Shown here: piece after piece, positions 1 through 8,348 of the stretch
Layout: the number at the start of each line of letters is the position of its first letter
Numbering within the stretch: position 1 is the stretch's first letter
NCBI GenBank assembly: GCA_017304655.1
Contig: JAFKLY010000006.1
Span: 310,001-374,000, forward strand
Source: Sphingomonas sp.
Lineage (GTDB): Bacteria > Pseudomonadota > Alphaproteobacteria > Sphingomonadales > Sphingomonadaceae
Direction of reading: 5' to 3'
DNA: 64,000 nucleotides
Program-made: the position numbers and the translations under genes
Notes under the pieces: model-generated
Databases searched by the model: none
Seen by the model: the letters and a program-made list of their open reading frames with translations, nothing else
What the model was told of the DNA's origin: nothing

Positions 1-445
1 CATACATGACATTGCCCGGCACGGCGGCGACCGAGCCGATCGAGCCGGTGATGATGATCGCGCCCGGCCCCGGCATCAGTGGCAGCGCCTTCTGGATGGC
101 GAAGAAGCAGCCGCGTAGATTGACGTTGTGGACCTGATCCCACTGCTCGGGCGTCACCTCGGCGGCGGGCGCGAAGGCGCCGATGCCGGCATTGACGAAC
201 AGCACGTCGATGCGGCCATGCGCCTGCGCGATCGCGGCGAGCACGTCCGATCCGCTCTGGATATCGGCGATGTCGGCGCGGAAGCCGCGCGCGCCGGGGA
301 TGGCGGCGACGGTCGCGTCGATGGTCGTCTGGTCCCGCCCGGTGAGGAACACATGGGCGCCTTCCGCTCCGAAGCCTTCCGCCGCGGCGCGGCCGATGCC
401 GCTATTGCCGCCGATGACGAGCACAACCTTGTCCTTGAACCGCAT
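1..445 (-). CDS. SDR family oxidoreductase, 3' part cut by the window edge
   Basis: This is a classical short-chain dehydrogenase/reductase read from base 445 leftwards off the window. The N-terminus has the Rossmann glycine motif GGNSGIG near residue 12, the NAG motif (VNAGIG) near residue 90, and the catalytic Ser in ITGS. The last visible residue is a Tyr 13 positions after that Ser, where the YxxxK tyrosine belongs; the Lys lies outside. The start at 445 is preceded by GGGAGAGAGCG, a good ribosome site. The nicotinamide-dependent SDR fold is clear but the substrate cannot be told. It lies downstream of, and in the same direction as, the small gene at 533-757. Confidence 0.85.
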   Translation of the reverse strand, partial: MRFKDKVVLVIGGNSGIGRAAAEGFGAEGAHVFLTGRDQTTIDATVAAIPGARGFRADIADIQSGSDVLAAIAQAHGRIDVLFVNAGIGAFAPAAEVTPEQWDQVHNVNLRGCFFAIQKALPLMPGPGAIIITGSIGSVAAVPGNVMY

Positions 446-532
446 CGCTCTCTCCCGATGATTATGTCCACTTTCTTAGAGGGACGGTCGGGAAACGGAA
501 GCGATTGTTTGGGAAGGGTGCGGGCCGGGCGC

Positions 533-757
533 TCAAGCCACCGGCTTGGGCACGCGCATGCCCTTGGTCCGGCTGGTCAGGTGATAGTCGCGGCACAGTT
601 CGCAGCGATAGGGACGCAGCGTCACGGCGGCACGCTGCGCCACGGCCCAGGCGTCCGCCTCGCTCTTGTAGCGCGCCTTCTTCGCGCAGATGCCGGGGCG
701 GGTGCGGATGATCGTCGCTCCATGAGGCAGGCCGATTGCATGGCGGCCGGTTCCCAT
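533..757 (-). CDS. small CxxC protein, hypothetical
   Basis: This is a predicted basic 74-residue protein. Its middle carries a YRCELCRDYHLTSRTKG segment, a CxxC knuckle followed by HLTS, as in many small uncharacterised proteins of sphingomonads and related alphaproteobacteria. Only one Cys pair is obvious, with the following His and an N-terminal Cys as possible further metal ligands, so zinc binding is an inference. The start at 757 leaves only 14 bases to the divergent start of the alpha-glucosidase at 772; a shorter start cannot be excluded. Function is unknown. Confidence 0.6.
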   Translation of the reverse strand: MGTGRHAIGLPHGATIIRTRPGICAKKARYKSEADAWAVAQRAAVTLRPYRCELCRDYHLTSRTKGMRVPKPVA

Positions 758-771
758 GCACTCTGGCGCCG

Positions 772-2445
772 ATGAGCCAGAATCGCCAGCCCGTTCCCGC
801 CAGCCCGTCCGCCAGCCTCCCGGTCAGCCAGCGCGATCCCGCCGATCTGCCCTGGTGGATGGGCGCGGTGATCTATCAGATCTATCCGCGCAGCTTCGCC
901 GACTCCAATGGTGACGGGATCGGCGATCTGCCCGGCATCACCGCGCATCTCGATCATGTCGCCAGCCTCGGCGTCGACGCTGTCTGGCTCTCGCCCTTCT
1001 TCACCTCGCCGATGCGCGACTTTGGCTATGATGTGGCGGATTATTGCGATGTCGATCCGATCTTCGGCACGCTCGCGGATTTCGATGCGCTGATCGCCCG
1101 CGCGCACGAGCTTGGCCTGCGCGTCATCATCGATCAGGTCTATGCCCACACCTCGGACCAGCACCCCTGGTTCATCGAAAGCCGCAACCATCATCATGGC
1201 GATCATGCCGGTTGGTATGTCTGGGCGGACCCAAAGCCCGACGGCTCGCCGCCCTCCAACTGGCAGAGCGTGTTCGGCGGACCGGCGTGGACATGGGATG
1301 GGCGCCGGCGGCAATATTATTTCCACAATTTCCTGAAGGAGCAGCCGCAGCTCAACGGGCATCATCCCGCCGTGCAGCAGGCCCTGCTGGATGCCGCCCG
1401 CTTCTGGCTGGATCGCGGCGTGGACGGCTTCCGGCTCGATGCGCTCAACTTCCTGATGCACGATCCGCGCCTGCGCCATAATCCGCCGCAGCCGGCCAAT
1501 GGCGGCCCGCGCACCCGTCCGTTCGATTTCCAGCGGCGCGTCTATAATCAGGGGCATCGCCATATTCCGCGCTTCATCGAGCGGATTCGCGCGCTGATGG
1601 ATGCGTATGACGGGCGCTTCACTGTCGCGGAGATCGGCGGCGAGGACGCGCTGCGCGAGATGAAGCTCTACACGCGCGGCGAGACCCGGCTGAACACCAG
1701 CTACGGCTTTGATTTCCTCTATGCCGAGGCGTTGACGCCGGACGTGGTGGAAGCCGCCATCACCCAATGGCCGGACCGGGCCGGCATGGGCTGGCCGAGC
1801 TGGGCCTTCGAGAATCACGATGCCCCGCGCGCAATCACGCGCTGGCTGCCGAGGGAGGCCGATGCGGCGACCCGCGCGCGCTTCGCCGCCATGAAGATGC
1901 TGCTGCTGCTCTGCCTGCGCGGCAACATCTTCCTCTATCAGGGTGAGGAGCTGGGGCTGACGCAGGTCGATATCGCTTTCGAGGATCTGCAGGACCCCGA
2001 AGCGATCGCCAACTGGCCGCTCACGCTCAGCCGCGATGGCGCCCGCACGCCCATGCCCTGGCGCGCCGATGCGGCTCATGGCGGCTTCTCCACGGCCAAG
2101 CCCTGGTTGCCGCTTGGCCCGGATCATGCCGCGCTGGCCGTGGATGCGCAGGAGGGGGATGCCGCCTCGCTGCTGCACCTCACGCGCATGCTGCTCGCGC
2201 TGCGCAAGGCGCATCCGGCACTGCGCTGGGGGAGCATCCGCTTCCGCAGGGCGAGCGAAACCGTGCTTTTGTTCGAGCGCCGCTTTGGCGACGAGCGGCT
2301 GACCTGCCTGTTCAATCTCGGCCCGCAGGACGCCCCCTGGCCCAGGGGACTTTCGCGCGACGCCGCGCCGCTCGCCAGCGTCGGCGGGGCCGGGCAGGGC
2401 GCGCTGCCGGGCTATGCGGGCTGCGTGATGGCGTCAGGCGATTAG
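772..2445 (+). CDS. GH13 alpha-glucosidase (oligo-1,6-glucosidase / alpha-glucosidase type)
   Basis: This 557-residue glycoside hydrolase family 13 enzyme should hydrolyse terminal alpha-glucosidic bonds of maltose-like or isomaltose-like oligosaccharides. The N-terminus has the usual WWMGAVIYQIYPRSF barrel entry. The conserved regions follow in order: DQVYAHTS (region I), GFRLDAL with the nucleophilic Asp near residue 222, VAEIGGED with the acid/base Glu near 285, and FENHDAPR (region IV) near 348. No signal peptide is seen, so it is probably cytoplasmic. The in-frame ATG at 736 would add 12 residues and overlap the divergent gene, so 772 was preferred, although neither start has a strong Shine-Dalgarno. 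It could complement the glycogen genes at 43-55 kb, but is not linked to them. Confidence 0.88.
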   Translation: MSQNRQPVPASPSASLPVSQRDPADLPWWMGAVIYQIYPRSFADSNGDGIGDLPGITAHLDHVASLGVDAVWLSPFFTSPMRDFGYDVADYCDVDPIFGTLADFDALIARAHELGLRVIIDQVYAHTSDQHPWFIESRNHHHGDHAGWYVWADPKPDGSPPSNWQSVFGGPAWTWDGRRRQYYFHNFLKEQPQLNGHHPAVQQALLDAARFWLDRGVDGFRLDALNFLMHDPRLRHNPPQPANGGPRTRPFDFQRRVYNQGHRHIPRFIERIRALMDAYDGRFTVAEIGGEDALREMKLYTRGETRLNTSYGFDFLYAEALTPDVVEAAITQWPDRAGMGWPSWAFENHDAPRAITRWLPREADAATRARFAAMKMLLLLCLRGNIFLYQGEELGLTQVDIAFEDLQDPEAIANWPLTLSRDGARTPMPWRADAAHGGFSTAKPWLPLGPDHAALAVDAQEGDAASLLHLTRMLLALRKAHPALRWGSIRFRRASETVLLFERRFGDERLTCLFNLGPQDAPWPRGLSRDAAPLASVGGAGQGALPGYAGCVMASGD

Positions 2446-2523
2446 GTTTGCGCGCAAGAAGCGGGAAGCTGGCGTGATCTTGCGGCTCTAGTCGCCGCTC
2501 CACAGTCAATGTGGAGAAACGAC

Positions 2524-3276
2524 ATGGCGCTTCTGGCCGACAAGGTGGCAATCATTACAGGCGCGAGTTCTGGCATTGGGCGCGCTGCGGCGCGGCTCTT
2601 TGCTGCGGAGGGCGCGGCGGTGGTGCTTGTCGCGCGGCGGCGCGCGGCGCTGGAGCAACTTGCGGACGAGATCGCGCAGGCCGGCGGCCGGGCGCAGGTC
2701 GTCGCGGGTGACGTAACCGAGCCGGCGACGCACGCGGCGGCCGTCGCGGCGGCGCGGGAGCGGTTCGGCGGCCTGCACATCGCGTTCAACAATGCCGGTC
2801 TGGTCGGTGCGCTGCAGCCGCTCGTGCAGATCACGCCGGCGCAATGGTCGCAGGTGCTGGCCGTCAATCTCACCGCTGCGTTTCTCGGGGCGCAGGCGCA
2901 AATCCCGGCGATGCTGGCGCAGGGCGGGGGATCGCTCGTGTTCACCGGCAGCTTTGTCGGCAACAGTGTCGGCCTGCCCGGCATGGCGGCTTATGGCGCG
3001 GCGAAGGCGGGCCTGATGGGGCTCGTCCGGGGCATCACGGCGGATTATGCCGCTGCGGGCCTTCGCGCCAATGCCCTGCTGCCCGGCGGCACGGCCACGG
3101 AGATGGCCGGCGACGCGGCGCAGCGGGAGTGGGCTGCGGGCCTCCACGCGATGAAGCGCCTCGCCGAACCGGAAGAGATCGCCCGCGCCGCGCTGTTTCT
3201 GGCGAGCGACATGGCCAGCTTCGTCACCGGATCGGCGCTCTGGGCCGATGGCGGCAATGCGGCGGTGAAGCTGTAG
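2524..3276 (+). CDS. SDR family oxidoreductase
   Basis: This 250-residue classical SDR has TGASSGIG near residue 14, NNAG near 90, and the catalytic Ser (VFTGS) with Tyr and Lys in YGAAK. The C-terminal GSALWADGG is the usual end of this family. Start 2524 has GGAGA eight bases upstream; an in-frame ATG at 2509 lies upstream of that site and was rejected. It resembles the LinC/LinX-type and glucose-1-dehydrogenase-like SDRs common in sphingomonads, but the substrate is not deducible. It is transcribed alone, 78 bases after the alpha-glucosidase. Confidence 0.88.
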   Translation: MALLADKVAIITGASSGIGRAAARLFAAEGAAVVLVARRRAALEQLADEIAQAGGRAQVVAGDVTEPATHAAAVAAARERFGGLHIAFNNAGLVGALQPLVQITPAQWSQVLAVNLTAAFLGAQAQIPAMLAQGGGSLVFTGSFVGNSVGLPGMAAYGAAKAGLMGLVRGITADYAAAGLRANALLPGGTATEMAGDAAQREWAAGLHAMKRLAEPEEIARAALFLASDMASFVTGSALWADGGNAAVKL

Positions 3277-3459
3277 GTGGCGCCATCCGCGGAGCATTGG
3301 CGCGCTCTGCCAGCTATGCTGGCGGGGGTCGAGATAGCTCGATGGAGGCAAGCCGCAACGTCGCGCAGCCAAGGCTCAACAAGGACGATCGTTGCCATTG
3401 AAGCGCAAACGGCTAGAGAATGAAGGGCGATTTTGCGGCTCAGGACATTGGATAAAGTC

Positions 3460-4110
3460 ATGCGCGGACAGGCATTTTTCTTCGCGGCTTTGATCGTCTT
3501 GGGACTTGCCGTCCCGACTTATGGTCAGTCCTCGAAACCGGATCAGGTCGCCCCGAGCAATTTTCAGATCAATCTGGCGCGTAGTCTCGCGTTTAGATTG
3601 GCGCAATGTGTCCTCACCAAGGGGAAGGCTAACGTTAAAGACTATGTAAATGCCAAATATGATCGGCCGGGGGAGGAAGGCGTCAAGGCGCGGGGAAGGT
3701 TAATTAATGGGAAGCTTTGTGGAGCAGAAGGGAGTCTGTCTCTGCCGGTGTTTTTGTTCCGGGGCGATTTATTCAAGGCGCTTTATCTCAGTGAAAGCGG
3801 AACGAGTGTGGCTTTGTCGGCGTCTCCGTTCGACTATCGCACTTTTGTGATCGATCCATCCTCACCTGATTCCGCAGAATATTTGAAGCTCATGGAACTG
3901 GCTAGCTGTGTCGCACGGACCGATCCGGCGGAGGCGCGTCGATATATCTCCGCGAGGCCCGGATCGGAGGCGGAGACGGTATCGATCGGTAACCTGAATC
4001 CGACCCTCAGTTCCTGTTTTCCCGCGAACTCGACGATCAAGCTGACGAGGCCGTTGCTCACAGCTATTTTGTCTGAAGCGCTCTACCGCGAGACGATCCA
4101 AAAGCGGTAG
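3460..4110 (+). CDS. secreted protein with two internal repeats, function unknown
   Basis: The gene encodes 216 residues beginning with a clear signal peptide (MRGQAFFFAALIVLGLAVP, then a likely cut after TYG). The mature protein seems to hold two copies of one ~65-residue unit. Unit 1 runs from LAQCVLTKG through LCGAEGS to FKALYLS; unit 2 from LASCVARTD through LSSCFPAN to SEALYRE. Each has two Cys at similar spacing and ends in an ALY motif, so two disulfides are plausible. Base composition is visibly lower in GC than on either side (many A/T third positions), suggesting acquisition by transfer. A TTG nine codons upstream is an alternative start. I do not recognise the family. Confidence 0.7.
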   Translation: MRGQAFFFAALIVLGLAVPTYGQSSKPDQVAPSNFQINLARSLAFRLAQCVLTKGKANVKDYVNAKYDRPGEEGVKARGRLINGKLCGAEGSLSLPVFLFRGDLFKALYLSESGTSVALSASPFDYRTFVIDPSSPDSAEYLKLMELASCVARTDPAEARRYISARPGSEAETVSIGNLNPTLSSCFPANSTIKLTRPLLTAILSEALYRETIQKR

Positions 4111-4166
4111 TCAACGAAATCGGCGGTCCTGCCGCCGCCATTGCCCGTGCGGGCGCTTTCAGGCCC

Positions 4167-4913
4167 TCACCCCTTCGGCTGAATGAACTGCGCGTGGTCG
4201 GGCATGGCGAGGGCGGCGGCCACGCCGGGGCGGGCTTTCATGCGGGCCAGCCAGGCCATCCAGTTGGGCGTCTTCTCGTCATTGACCAGCTCGGCGTAGC
4301 CGCGCGGCATGGAATTGCCCATGGCGAACACGGCGATGTCGGCGAGGGTGAACTGGTCCGCGACCAGCCAGTCGTGCCCATCCAGCGCGCGTTCCACCCG
4401 CTCGGCCACTTCGGCGAGATTGTGCCGCCAGCCTTCCAGCTCCCGCTCGGTGAAGCCGCCGCTGGCCGCGAGTGACCATTTGTCGCGCTTCTCCTTGAGC
4501 GGAATACGCGCGAGACGCTCCTCGAACGCGCCTTCGGGCAGCGACTTGGCGAGGCCGGGAATGAGCCGGTGCCAGGCAAGGAAGGACAGCGACGGGCGAA
4601 ACACCTCGTCGACATATTTGGTCCAGATGCGCATCAGTCCCTGATCATATGGGTCGGCAGGCTTAAGCGCCGGCCCATCGAAAACATCGTCGATATACTC
4701 GTTGATGACCGTTGATTCCGTCAGGACGCGACCATCGTGGACGAGGGTCGGAACTTGCCCGGCCGGGTTGATCTTCAAATATTCCGGATCATGCTGCTCG
4801 AATTTCGGGAGGTTTATATAATGACTTTTAAACGGAACGCCCTTCTCATGGATGGCCTGCAAGACCTTCAGGCTGTTTGATGCGGGCTCTCCATGATAGA
4901 GATCGACGGACAT
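4167..4913 (-). CDS. LigF-like glutathione S-transferase (putative beta-etherase)
   Basis: This is a 248-residue soluble GST. The N-terminal thioredoxin-like half closely resembles the LigF at 55975: NSLK near residue 13, KFEQHD, INPAGQVP and LTESTVI.EY (GSH-binding VP and E-S motifs). The helical C-terminal half ends in a typical LADIAVFAMGNS segment. Members of this branch cleave beta-aryl ethers or otherwise conjugate aromatic substrates with glutathione. The start has GGAGATTTCAAG directly upstream, so residues encoded further upstream were rejected. It is divergent from a C-alpha-dehydrogenase-like SDR across 85 bases, which supports a dimer-cleavage role. Stereospecificity cannot be read; BaeA/BaeB-type or other GST roles are alternatives. 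Confidence 0.8.
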   Translation of the reverse strand: MSVDLYHGEPASNSLKVLQAIHEKGVPFKSHYINLPKFEQHDPEYLKINPAGQVPTLVHDGRVLTESTVINEYIDDVFDGPALKPADPYDQGLMRIWTKYVDEVFRPSLSFLAWHRLIPGLAKSLPEGAFEERLARIPLKEKRDKWSLAASGGFTERELEGWRHNLAEVAERVERALDGHDWLVADQFTLADIAVFAMGNSMPRGYAELVNDEKTPNWMAWLARMKARPGVAAALAMPDHAQFIQPKG

Positions 4914-4998
4914 CTTGAAATCTCCAATATTACTTATTGACATCACTCGTATGATTGTGTCGAACCCGCCACAAATCCAAAAAGCGGGGAGCGACATC
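4914..4998. promoter_or_regulatory. divergent promoter region between GST and SDR
   Basis: This 85-base AT-rich gap holds both ribosome sites: GGAG for the leftward GST and GGGGA at 4986-4990 for the rightward SDR. A TTGACA hexamer lies at 4937-4942 on the plus strand, and a small inverted repeat ATCA-N6-TGAT follows it. No convincing -10 at ideal spacing was found, so the promoter assignment is tentative. Confidence 0.4.
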
Positions 4999-5856
4999 AT
5001 GCAGAGCGTATCGGGTGCGGTGGCCTTTGTGACAGGAGGCGCCAGCGGCATTGGCCTTGGCATTGCCCGCGCGCTGGCGGAGCAGGGAGCCAAGGTCGCG
5101 GTCTGCGATGTGCGCGAGGATCATCTGGCGCAGGCGCGGCAGGTCGCGGCGGAGGAGGGCTGGGCGGACCGGCTGCTTGCGCTGCGGCTCGATGTGACGG
5201 ATCGCGCCGGCTACACCGAAGCGCTCGACTGGACCGAGGCGAAGCTCGGGCCGCTGCAGATTCTGGTCAACAATGCCGGCGTCGGCATCGCCGGCCCGGT
5301 TGACGAGGCGACCCATGCCGACTGGGACTGGGGCGTGGGCGTCAACCTGATCGGCGTGACCAACGGACTGGTGGCGGGCCTGCCGCGCATCAAGGCGCAT
5401 GGCATGGGCGGCCATGTGGTCAACACCGCATCGGAAGGGGCGATCATGAGCGCTCGCCTCACGCGCGGCGTCTATGCGCCCACCAAGGCGGCGGTGATTT
5501 CCCTCACCGAGCATCTGCGTGTCGAGCTGGAGGCCAAGGGCGCCAATATCGGCACCTCGGTCGTCTGTCCCGGCCCGGTCGCGACGAACATCGCGGAAAC
5601 CGAGCAGTTCCGCCCGGCTGCCTATCGGGTCGATAGTCCCTTCCGCACGCTGGAGGACCCGCACGGCGCGCTGCCGCCGGTCGATCCCACCGCCAGTCCG
5701 CTGTGGATCGAGCCGATCGTGGTCGGCCGGATGACCGTCCACGCAATCCTCAACGACAAGCTCTACGTCATCACCCATCCGCAGTTCATCGAGTCCGTGA
5801 AAGCGCGCCATGCCGCGATCGAGGCGGCGATGGCGCCGGACTATCTGCCGCACTGA
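4999..5856 (+). CDS. SDR resembling lignin-dimer C-alpha-dehydrogenases (LigL/LigN/LigO group)
   Basis: The 285-residue SDR has TGGASGIGLG near residue 12, NNAGVG near 95, the catalytic Ser in NTASEG, and Tyr/Lys in YAPTK. A long C-terminal extension with a VGRMTVHAI...LYVITHP segment is the same kind of tail found in LigD-type C-alpha-dehydrogenases (compare LYIIPYP in the ligD at 54975). These enzymes oxidise the benzylic alcohol of beta-aryl ether dimers with NAD+. Start 4999 follows GGGGA; two upstream in-frame ATGs lack a site. Pairing with the divergent LigF-like GST supports the assignment, but other aryl alcohols are possible substrates. Confidence 0.78.
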   Translation: MQSVSGAVAFVTGGASGIGLGIARALAEQGAKVAVCDVREDHLAQARQVAAEEGWADRLLALRLDVTDRAGYTEALDWTEAKLGPLQILVNNAGVGIAGPVDEATHADWDWGVGVNLIGVTNGLVAGLPRIKAHGMGGHVVNTASEGAIMSARLTRGVYAPTKAAVISLTEHLRVELEAKGANIGTSVVCPGPVATNIAETEQFRPAAYRVDSPFRTLEDPHGALPPVDPTASPLWIEPIVVGRMTVHAILNDKLYVITHPQFIESVKARHAAIEAAMAPDYLPH

Positions 5857-5861
5857 GCGCA

Positions 5862-7226
5862 TCAGGCGCCGGCTTCCTGCCGCTTGAGCTGCGCAATCGC
5901 GCTGGCATAGGGCTTGAGCCCGGCCATCAGGACGAGGATGGCGAGCGGCATCATTACCGCTGCCGATCCCGCCAGCGCATACCGCAACCCCGCTTCGTCG
6001 CCCACCACATGCTCGGTGATCGCGGCGATGAAGCTGGGGCCGATGCCTTGTCCCGCCAGCGTGTAGGTGAGCAGGTAAAGCGCGGTGATTTGCCCGCGCA
6101 TCCGCCCCGGCACGACGCTTTGCAGCGCCGCGTTCTGCGTCGGCGCGCCCATCAGTGATGCCATGGAGGCCAGGCCGGAGATGGCGACGGAGACCCAGGG
6201 ATCCGCCACCAGCGGATAGGCGACCATGCAGGGCGCGGCGATGATCCAGCCGGTCAGCACCACGCGCAGATTGGCGTTGTCATATTTGCGGGCGAGGCGC
6301 TCGGACAGGAAGGAGCCGAGGAACACGCCGGTCACGCCGGTGATGAGCGAGATGATGCCGCTCACCAGCGCCACCTGCGCCGGCGGCCAGCCATAAGTGC
6401 GGGTGAGGAAGGCGGGGCGCCACATGGCCGCGCCGCCGCTCTCGATGCCGCTGATGAGCAGGGCGGCGAACAGCGGTGTGAACAGCGCCCAGTGTAGCTT
6501 CATGAAGCGCAGGATGTCGCCGAAGGTTTCCGCCTTCGCCTTGCCGCCCTGCCGTGCCGGCTCGGGCAGGGCATACATCATCAGCGCAAAGAACAGGCCG
6601 GGCAGGCCGATGATGAAGAACACCGCTTGCCACGGGCGGGGCGTGCCGAGGATCGGCAGCGTCGGCATCTCGATCGTCTCCAGCCAGTGGATGACGAAAG
6701 CGCTGAAGATCATGGCGATGGCGGTGCCGGCGACCGAGCCCATGTTGAGCACGGCAATGGCGCGGGCCAGCCGCTCGCGCGGAAACATGTCGGCGATCAT
6801 CGAGAAGGTCGCCGGACCATTGACCGATTCCCCGGCGCCCACGGCCGCGCGGCACAGGAAGAGCTGGACGAAATTATGGGCAAAGCCCGTCATCGCCGTG
6901 CTCAGGCTCCAGAAGGCGACGCCGACGGCGAGGATGGTCTTGCGGCTGTAGTTGTCCACCAGCTTGGCAAGCGGCACGCCCAGGCCAAGGTAGAAGACCG
7001 CGAAGGCGAGGCCGAGCAACAGGCCGATCTGCCCGTCGGACAGGTCCATGTCCTTCTTGATCGGCTCGACCAGGAGCGAAAGGATGGAGAGGTCGAGCTG
7101 GGCGGACATGCGCACCAGCGCCAGTACGGCCATGGCCGTCCAGGCCGTGCGGGCCGGGGGCCAGCCTTTGGCTGCGTCCGGTCCTGCGGTGGTGGCTGCC
7201 TGTGCTGCCGGTGCCTCGCTGCCCAC
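5862..7226 (-). CDS. MFS transporter, spinster-like
   Basis: This 454-residue integral membrane protein of the major facilitator superfamily has about twelve hydrophobic segments. It has the DNYSRK loop between TM2 and TM3 and a GAGESVNGPATFSMIADMFP stretch around TM4-5 typical of spinster-like MFS proteins common in sphingomonad aromatic-catabolism clusters. A GTG at 7226 was chosen as start, two bases after the dioxygenase stop, because the upstream in-frame residues lie inside that gene. The two genes should be cotranscribed, so the transporter probably imports the dioxygenase substrate or a related compound. Its stop is 5 bases from the convergent SDR stop. Confidence 0.85.
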   Translation of the reverse strand: MGSEAPAAQAATTAGPDAAKGWPPARTAWTAMAVLALVRMSAQLDLSILSLLVEPIKKDMDLSDGQIGLLLGLAFAVFYLGLGVPLAKLVDNYSRKTILAVGVAFWSLSTAMTGFAHNFVQLFLCRAAVGAGESVNGPATFSMIADMFPRERLARAIAVLNMGSVAGTAIAMIFSAFVIHWLETIEMPTLPILGTPRPWQAVFFIIGLPGLFFALMMYALPEPARQGGKAKAETFGDILRFMKLHWALFTPLFAALLISGIESGGAAMWRPAFLTRTYGWPPAQVALVSGIISLITGVTGVFLGSFLSERLARKYDNANLRVVLTGWIIAAPCMVAYPLVADPWVSVAISGLASMASLMGAPTQNAALQSVVPGRMRGQITALYLLTYTLAGQGIGPSFIAAITEHVVGDEAGLRYALAGSAAVMMPLAILVLMAGLKPYASAIAQLKRQEAGA

Positions 7227-7228
7227 GG

Positions 7229-8140
7229 TCAGGCGGCGGTTTCTTGCTTGCGCCGCCGATATTCGTAGCTGTCGATTTCCTCGCCGCTTTCGTTGATGGT
7301 CGCACGGCGCATGTCGCGGCGATACTGGTCGGTTTCGAGCGGCGTCGCCGCGTGCAGCGCGAAGCGATTGTCCCAGATCACGATGTCGCCTTCCACCCAT
7401 TTGTGGCGATAGACATATTTGGGCTGGGTCACATGATCATAGAGCTGCTCGACCAGCGCGTGGCCCTCCTCGTCGGAGAGGCCGACGACGCCGACGCAAT
7501 GGCCGCCGACGAACACGGCCTTGCGGCCTGAAGGCGTGGTGCGCACCAGCGGATGGTGCACCGGCGGCATCGGCATAGCGGCCTTCATCTCCTCCGTCAC
7601 CTCAAGCCCCGCATAGGCCCGGCCGCGCCAGAAATCGTGGATGCCGGTCATGCCGTCGATCCGGTCCTTCGTCTCCTGCGGCAGGTCGTCATAGGCGGCG
7701 CGCAGATCGACGAACAGCGTGTCGCCGCCCACCTCGGATGGCGGGCACTCGACCCCGCGCAGCATCGACCATTTGGAGGGCAGGGGATTGAACGAGCTGT
7801 CTGCGTGGAAGCGCTCGGCGCCCTTGGCGATATTCTGGTTGGCCGGGGTCAGCGGCTTGATGTTGCCGTCCGGGTCCAGATTGCCGGCGAAGAACAGCTC
7901 GGGCGCCATGCGGCCGCGCGGGCGCGTGCTGTAGCCGGGCGGCAGTTCGAGCGGGCCGAACAGGCGGGCGAAGCGGATATGCTCCTCATCCGTGATCTGG
8001 CCCTGGCGCACCACGCAGCCATTATACTGCTCCATCGCCGCCTCGACCGCGCTGCGCAAATCCTCGGTGGGCTCGGCCTTGAGGTCTGCACCCCGGATCT
8101 CGGCAAAGAAGAGCGGGTGTAGCTGGCGAACGCTGATCAT
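7229..8140 (-). CDS. TauD/TfdA family Fe(II)/2-oxoglutarate dioxygenase
   Basis: The 303-residue enzyme should couple decarboxylation of 2-oxoglutarate to hydroxylation of a small organic acid or ether. The metal-binding HxD is in FHADSSF near residue 105, the distal His in NRFALHAAT near 270, and the Arg that binds 2-oxoglutarate in RRDMRRATI. The start at 8140 is preceded by AGGAG; longer in-frame extension was rejected. It is the first gene of a two-gene unit with the MFS transporter and is divergent from a MarR regulator. TfdA-like cleavage of aryloxy-acid ethers would suit an aromatic-ether-degrading host, but taurine-like substrates are equally allowed. Confidence 0.88.
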   Translation of the reverse strand: MISVRQLHPLFFAEIRGADLKAEPTEDLRSAVEAAMEQYNGCVVRQGQITDEEHIRFARLFGPLELPPGYSTRPRGRMAPELFFAGNLDPDGNIKPLTPANQNIAKGAERFHADSSFNPLPSKWSMLRGVECPPSEVGGDTLFVDLRAAYDDLPQETKDRIDGMTGIHDFWRGRAYAGLEVTEEMKAAMPMPPVHHPLVRTTPSGRKAVFVGGHCVGVVGLSDEEGHALVEQLYDHVTQPKYVYRHKWVEGDIVIWDNRFALHAATPLETDQYRRDMRRATINESGEEIDSYEYRRRKQETAA

Positions 8141-8229
8141 GGGGGCAGGCTCCTCTCGTGCGACGTGGCCGCCGCTCTGGACATTCTTATCGCGCCTGTC
8201 TGAACCGGCAAAGGCATGAGAGTCAACAT

Positions 8230-8271
8230 GGTTGCAGATTCCAACCATTGCATTTGCGGGAATTGCATTTG
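8230..8271. promoter_or_regulatory. candidate MarR operator repeats
   Basis: Between the divergent dioxygenase and marR genes lies an inverted repeat GGTTG-N7-CAACC (8230-8246). It is followed by two direct copies of ATTGCATTTG (8247-8256 and 8262-8271), 15 bases apart. Such clustered repeats next to a MarR-family gene are plausible binding sites controlling both directions. No binding evidence exists. Confidence 0.45.
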
Positions 8272-8348
8272 TCCGTAAATTTGACGAACCTGCTGTTCTA
8301 CCGGATGGACGCCGTCCGTCCGCTCTCCTGATTGAAGGCGTTTGCATC

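Noticed and set aside
622..2214. 530-codon open frame on the minus strand
   Set aside because: It lies entirely antisense to the GH13 alpha-glucosidase, has Arg/Ala/Gly-rich composition without motifs, and results from high GC content.
4914..5093. N-terminal extension of the LigF-like GST
   Set aside because: The added residues cross the divergent promoter and the SDR start; GGAG directly upstream of 4913 marks the real start.
8232..8348. Longer N-terminus for the MarR regulator starting at 8232
   Set aside because: The extra codons cover the repeats of the divergent promoter, and MarR proteins normally begin near the chosen ATG at 8349.
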